Of a stretch of DNA of 64,000 nucleotides, positions 62,201 to 64,000 are shown piece after piece. The position numbers were made by a program, and so were the translations under genes. The stretch is from Tolypeutes matacus. Its lineage: Eukaryota > Chordata > Mammalia > Cingulata > Chlamyphoridae. Every line of letters begins with the position of its first letter. Positions within the stretch are counted from its first letter, which is position 1. The stretch is from assembly GCA_026826555.1 (NCBI GenBank), contig JAKSZT010053764.1, positions 18,237,533 through 18,301,532 on the forward strand. Reading direction: 5' to 3'. A model generated the notes under the pieces. It searched no databases. It saw nothing but the letters and a program-made list of their open reading frames with translations, and was not told where the DNA came from.

Positions 62201-62454
62201 GTTATATACACTCATGTAGAGAAATGAACTGCATATATCATGCTGGATATGGGGCCGATTTTACTCTAGGGGCACATCTGGTGCATATTGTCATAAATCT
62301 TTTAAAGAATTAGGTACACTTTTTTCTATTAATATGTATAGTTTTGTGATTTGTCACAGTTATGTTTCATATAATCATAAGTTATTTTGTCTTGTTTCAT
62401 GAAGTCCTTTTTTTATGTCAAAAGTAAAATGAAGGGATTGTGCACTTGGTACAG

Positions 62455-62460
62455 AATAAA
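62455..62460 (+). terminator. GLIS3: Polyadenylation signal AATAAA
   Basis: This is a canonical hexamer in 'cagaataaaactgg', about 3.7 kb after the stop codon, and a plausible main cleavage signal. No strong downstream GT-rich element was confirmed. Confidence 0.5.
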
Positions 62461-62768
62461 ACTGGAAATAGAGGATACACCGGCCTGCCTGAAATCCTCC
62501 TTCAGCATGTGGCTTTAAAACACAATGGCAACAACCATTGTTTGTTTGTTTTATTATTTTGTTTTGTTTTGCCATCAGCTCCCTTCATATTGGAGATGGT
62601 AATTATAATTAAAAGCAGATGGGGGGGTTGCCATGTCCAAGGCCGGCTTTAAAATGCCGCATTGCTTTGGGCCAAAGCTGCAGCCTGGATTTAATTATAG
62701 ATATGAGGACGAAATGGCAGTAAAAATGAATGTCTCTCTGAATCCTTTACATGTTGGGAGTGTCCATA

Positions 62769-62774
62769 AATAAA
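62769..62774 (+). terminator. GLIS3: Polyadenylation signal AATAAA (distal)
   Basis: This hexamer lies in 'ccataaataaaacatg', 309 bp past the previous one and followed by T-rich sequence ('gttttatttc'). Either this or the signal at 62455 could end the long transcript. Confidence 0.5.
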
Positions 62775-62790
62775 ACATGAAGTTTTATTT

Positions 62791-63267
62791 CATCAGATTT
62801 AATTAAAGCTTTTATACATGTTTTATTGGTTATTCTATTAATCCGCTTCACAAACTGGATAAATGTGTGCTAGTGCTTGGGGTTTACTTGTGCCTTTTCA
62901 ATGTAGTGCTACATCATGCTCCAAAAATGCCTCTCGTGCTCGGTACTCCAGGTGACGGTGTTTCAGCATGCGGGCAATCAGAGGACTGGGCCTTTTCTGC
63001 CCCATTTTCCTAGAACACTGCAGAGTAGGACCAGCATGAGCTCCCCCTGTGCTGCTCCCCTGACTTTTGAAGCCCTCTGATTTCCCAGTTTCACAAGGGG
63101 CAGCTCTCATGTCCCTGATCTCCTCTCCTGTCCACCCTGACCCTTTGGCCATGATGACCTCTCTTCCTCAGCGCATGTACCCACTCGGAGCACACACTCT
63201 TCTCACCCCTGGCCAGCCTACTAGGCAGACACATGAATCTAAAGGATCTCTAGAATATAAGCTTGAG
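62791..63267. other. Intergenic sequence after GLIS3
   Basis: This is unassigned sequence downstream of the inferred polyadenylation sites. Open frames on both strands (62898-63279) have no domain. Confidence 0.5.
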
Positions 63268-63280
63268 AATCAATCTTAGA

Positions 63281-63357
63281 GGGGAGCGGATGTGGCTCAG
63301 TGGTTGAGTGCCAGCTTCCCACAAACGAGGTCCCCAGTTCAATACCTGGCCCCAGTA

Positions 63358-63385
<28 letters not shown>
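63281..63385 (+). mobile_element. Short DAS-type SINE
   Basis: This SINE has a tRNA-like head 'gagcggatgtggctcagtgg', a B-box-like 'cagttcaatacctgg' and then a pure A tail of about 24. It is a shorter subfamily than the copies at 44239 and 49400. A perfect 13-bp duplication, aatcaatcttaga, flanks it at 63268-63280 and 63386-63398. Confidence 0.9.
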
Positions 63386-63388
<3 letters not shown>

Positions 63389-63398
63389 CAATCTTAGA

Positions 63399-63599
63399 CA
63401 GTTGACTCTTGTCTTGCTACGCTTTTAAGACTTGAGAATTATTTTAAGGGAAATACAAAGCAGAAGGGATGATGGCTGCCATGTTCCCTGGGGTGCTGGG
63501 GTGGAAGAGATAGGGAAAGACACCAGATGCTTCTTGGTTCAGTGTTGTGGAGATGGAAATAGCACTGTGGCCAACAAGACACAAAGGGGTCCTCAGCTC
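63399..63599. other. Intergenic, no recognised feature
   Basis: This is a short spacer between the SINE and the L1M fragment with nothing recognised. Confidence 0.5.
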
Positions 63600-64000
63600 C
63601 CTAGAAGGAGGCAGCTGATGGGAGTGTGATTTGGTCCAACCACTTTGGAGAACAGTTTGACATTAACTGGTATGTCAAAATCACACATCCCGTGTGATCC
63701 AACAATTTGACTGTTCTCTAGAAACTTGCATATGTAAGTGGCAGTTCAGATACAGAATGGTCATAGCAATGTTATTTGTCGTAGCCACAAACTGGAAATG
63801 ACCCAACTGTCCAGCAGTAAAATGAATAAATGAACTGTCATAAAGCAATATAGTAAAATGCCCTGCAAAAAAGAAAACAACAGAACTACAGTGACATACA
63901 ATAACACAGAGCAGTCTCACAAACCACATTGAGAGAATAAAGTCACAAAAGCAAATATATAGTCTTATTCTATTTATATACAGATGAAAAACAAGCAATA
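63600..64000 (+). repeat. L1M LINE fragment, cut by window end
   Basis: This is forward L1M-type sequence near the 3' end of the element: 'accactttggagaacagttt', 'aaatgacccaactgtccagc', 'gcagtctcacaaacc' and 'attctatttatatacagatg'. It continues beyond the window. Confidence 0.75.

Larger units (their letters stand above)
58737..62790 (+). other. GLIS3: GLIS3 3'UTR
   Basis: This is presumed 3' untranslated sequence, continuous with the terminal exon. It contains no DAS SINE, LTR or obvious L1. The distal part (61540-62480) is AT-rich but keeps isolated CpGs, which suggests constraint. It holds a 31-bp tandem duplication, long T and A tracts, a Pumilio-type element and AATAAA hexamers at 60500, 62455 and 62769. 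Its end is set by the last hexamers and is inferred. All open frames inside it are shadows. Confidence 0.75.

Overview
The window is mammalian nuclear DNA, almost certainly from an armadillo (Xenarthra, Dasypus-like). The evidence is several copies of the tRNA-derived armadillo SINE family (DAS), recognised by the head 'ggaagcggctgtggctcaat' and by intact target-site duplications, set in an ancient eutherian repeat background (MIR, L2, L1M, MER5A/MER20, ERVL). There are no prokaryotic features.

The only gene is the 3' end of GLIS3, a Kruppel-like zinc-finger transcription factor, on the + strand. Four coding exons are present: 9850-10018, 28136-28308, 57339-57521 and 58600-58736. Each has AG/GT boundaries and compatible phases. 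Together they keep one frame of 220 residues ending at TAA 58734-58736. This is the proline/serine-rich C-terminal transactivation region. The five C2H2 zinc fingers and the promoter lie upstream, outside the window. A 3'UTR of about 3.7-4.1 kb follows, with AATAAA signals at 62455 and 62769. After it comes intergenic sequence with one more SINE and an L1M fragment.

Layout: 1-9849 is intron, with a small CpG-rich cluster at 9355-9620 just before the first visible exon. 10019-28135 is intron with nested repeats (a solo ERVL LTR inside an L2) and two DAS SINEs. 28309-57338 is a 29-kb intron holding a broken ERVL provirus antisense to GLIS3 (31855-38079, with gag-, protease-, RT-, RNase H-, integrase- and dUTPase-like remnants and both LTRs), two DAS SINEs, and an MaLR-type LTR inside an L1M. 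57522-58599 is a short last intron. 58737 to about 62790 is the 3'UTR, which carries a 31-bp tandem duplication and a T31 tract.

I found no new biological system. The points most worth a second look are the 3'UTR duplication, the CpG cluster, the non-repeat blocks that look like conserved regulatory DNA, and the ERVL provirus with its shortened integrase spacing and altered RT catalytic box. Repeat family names come from recognising consensus features by eye, not from a database search, and most repeat borders are approximate.
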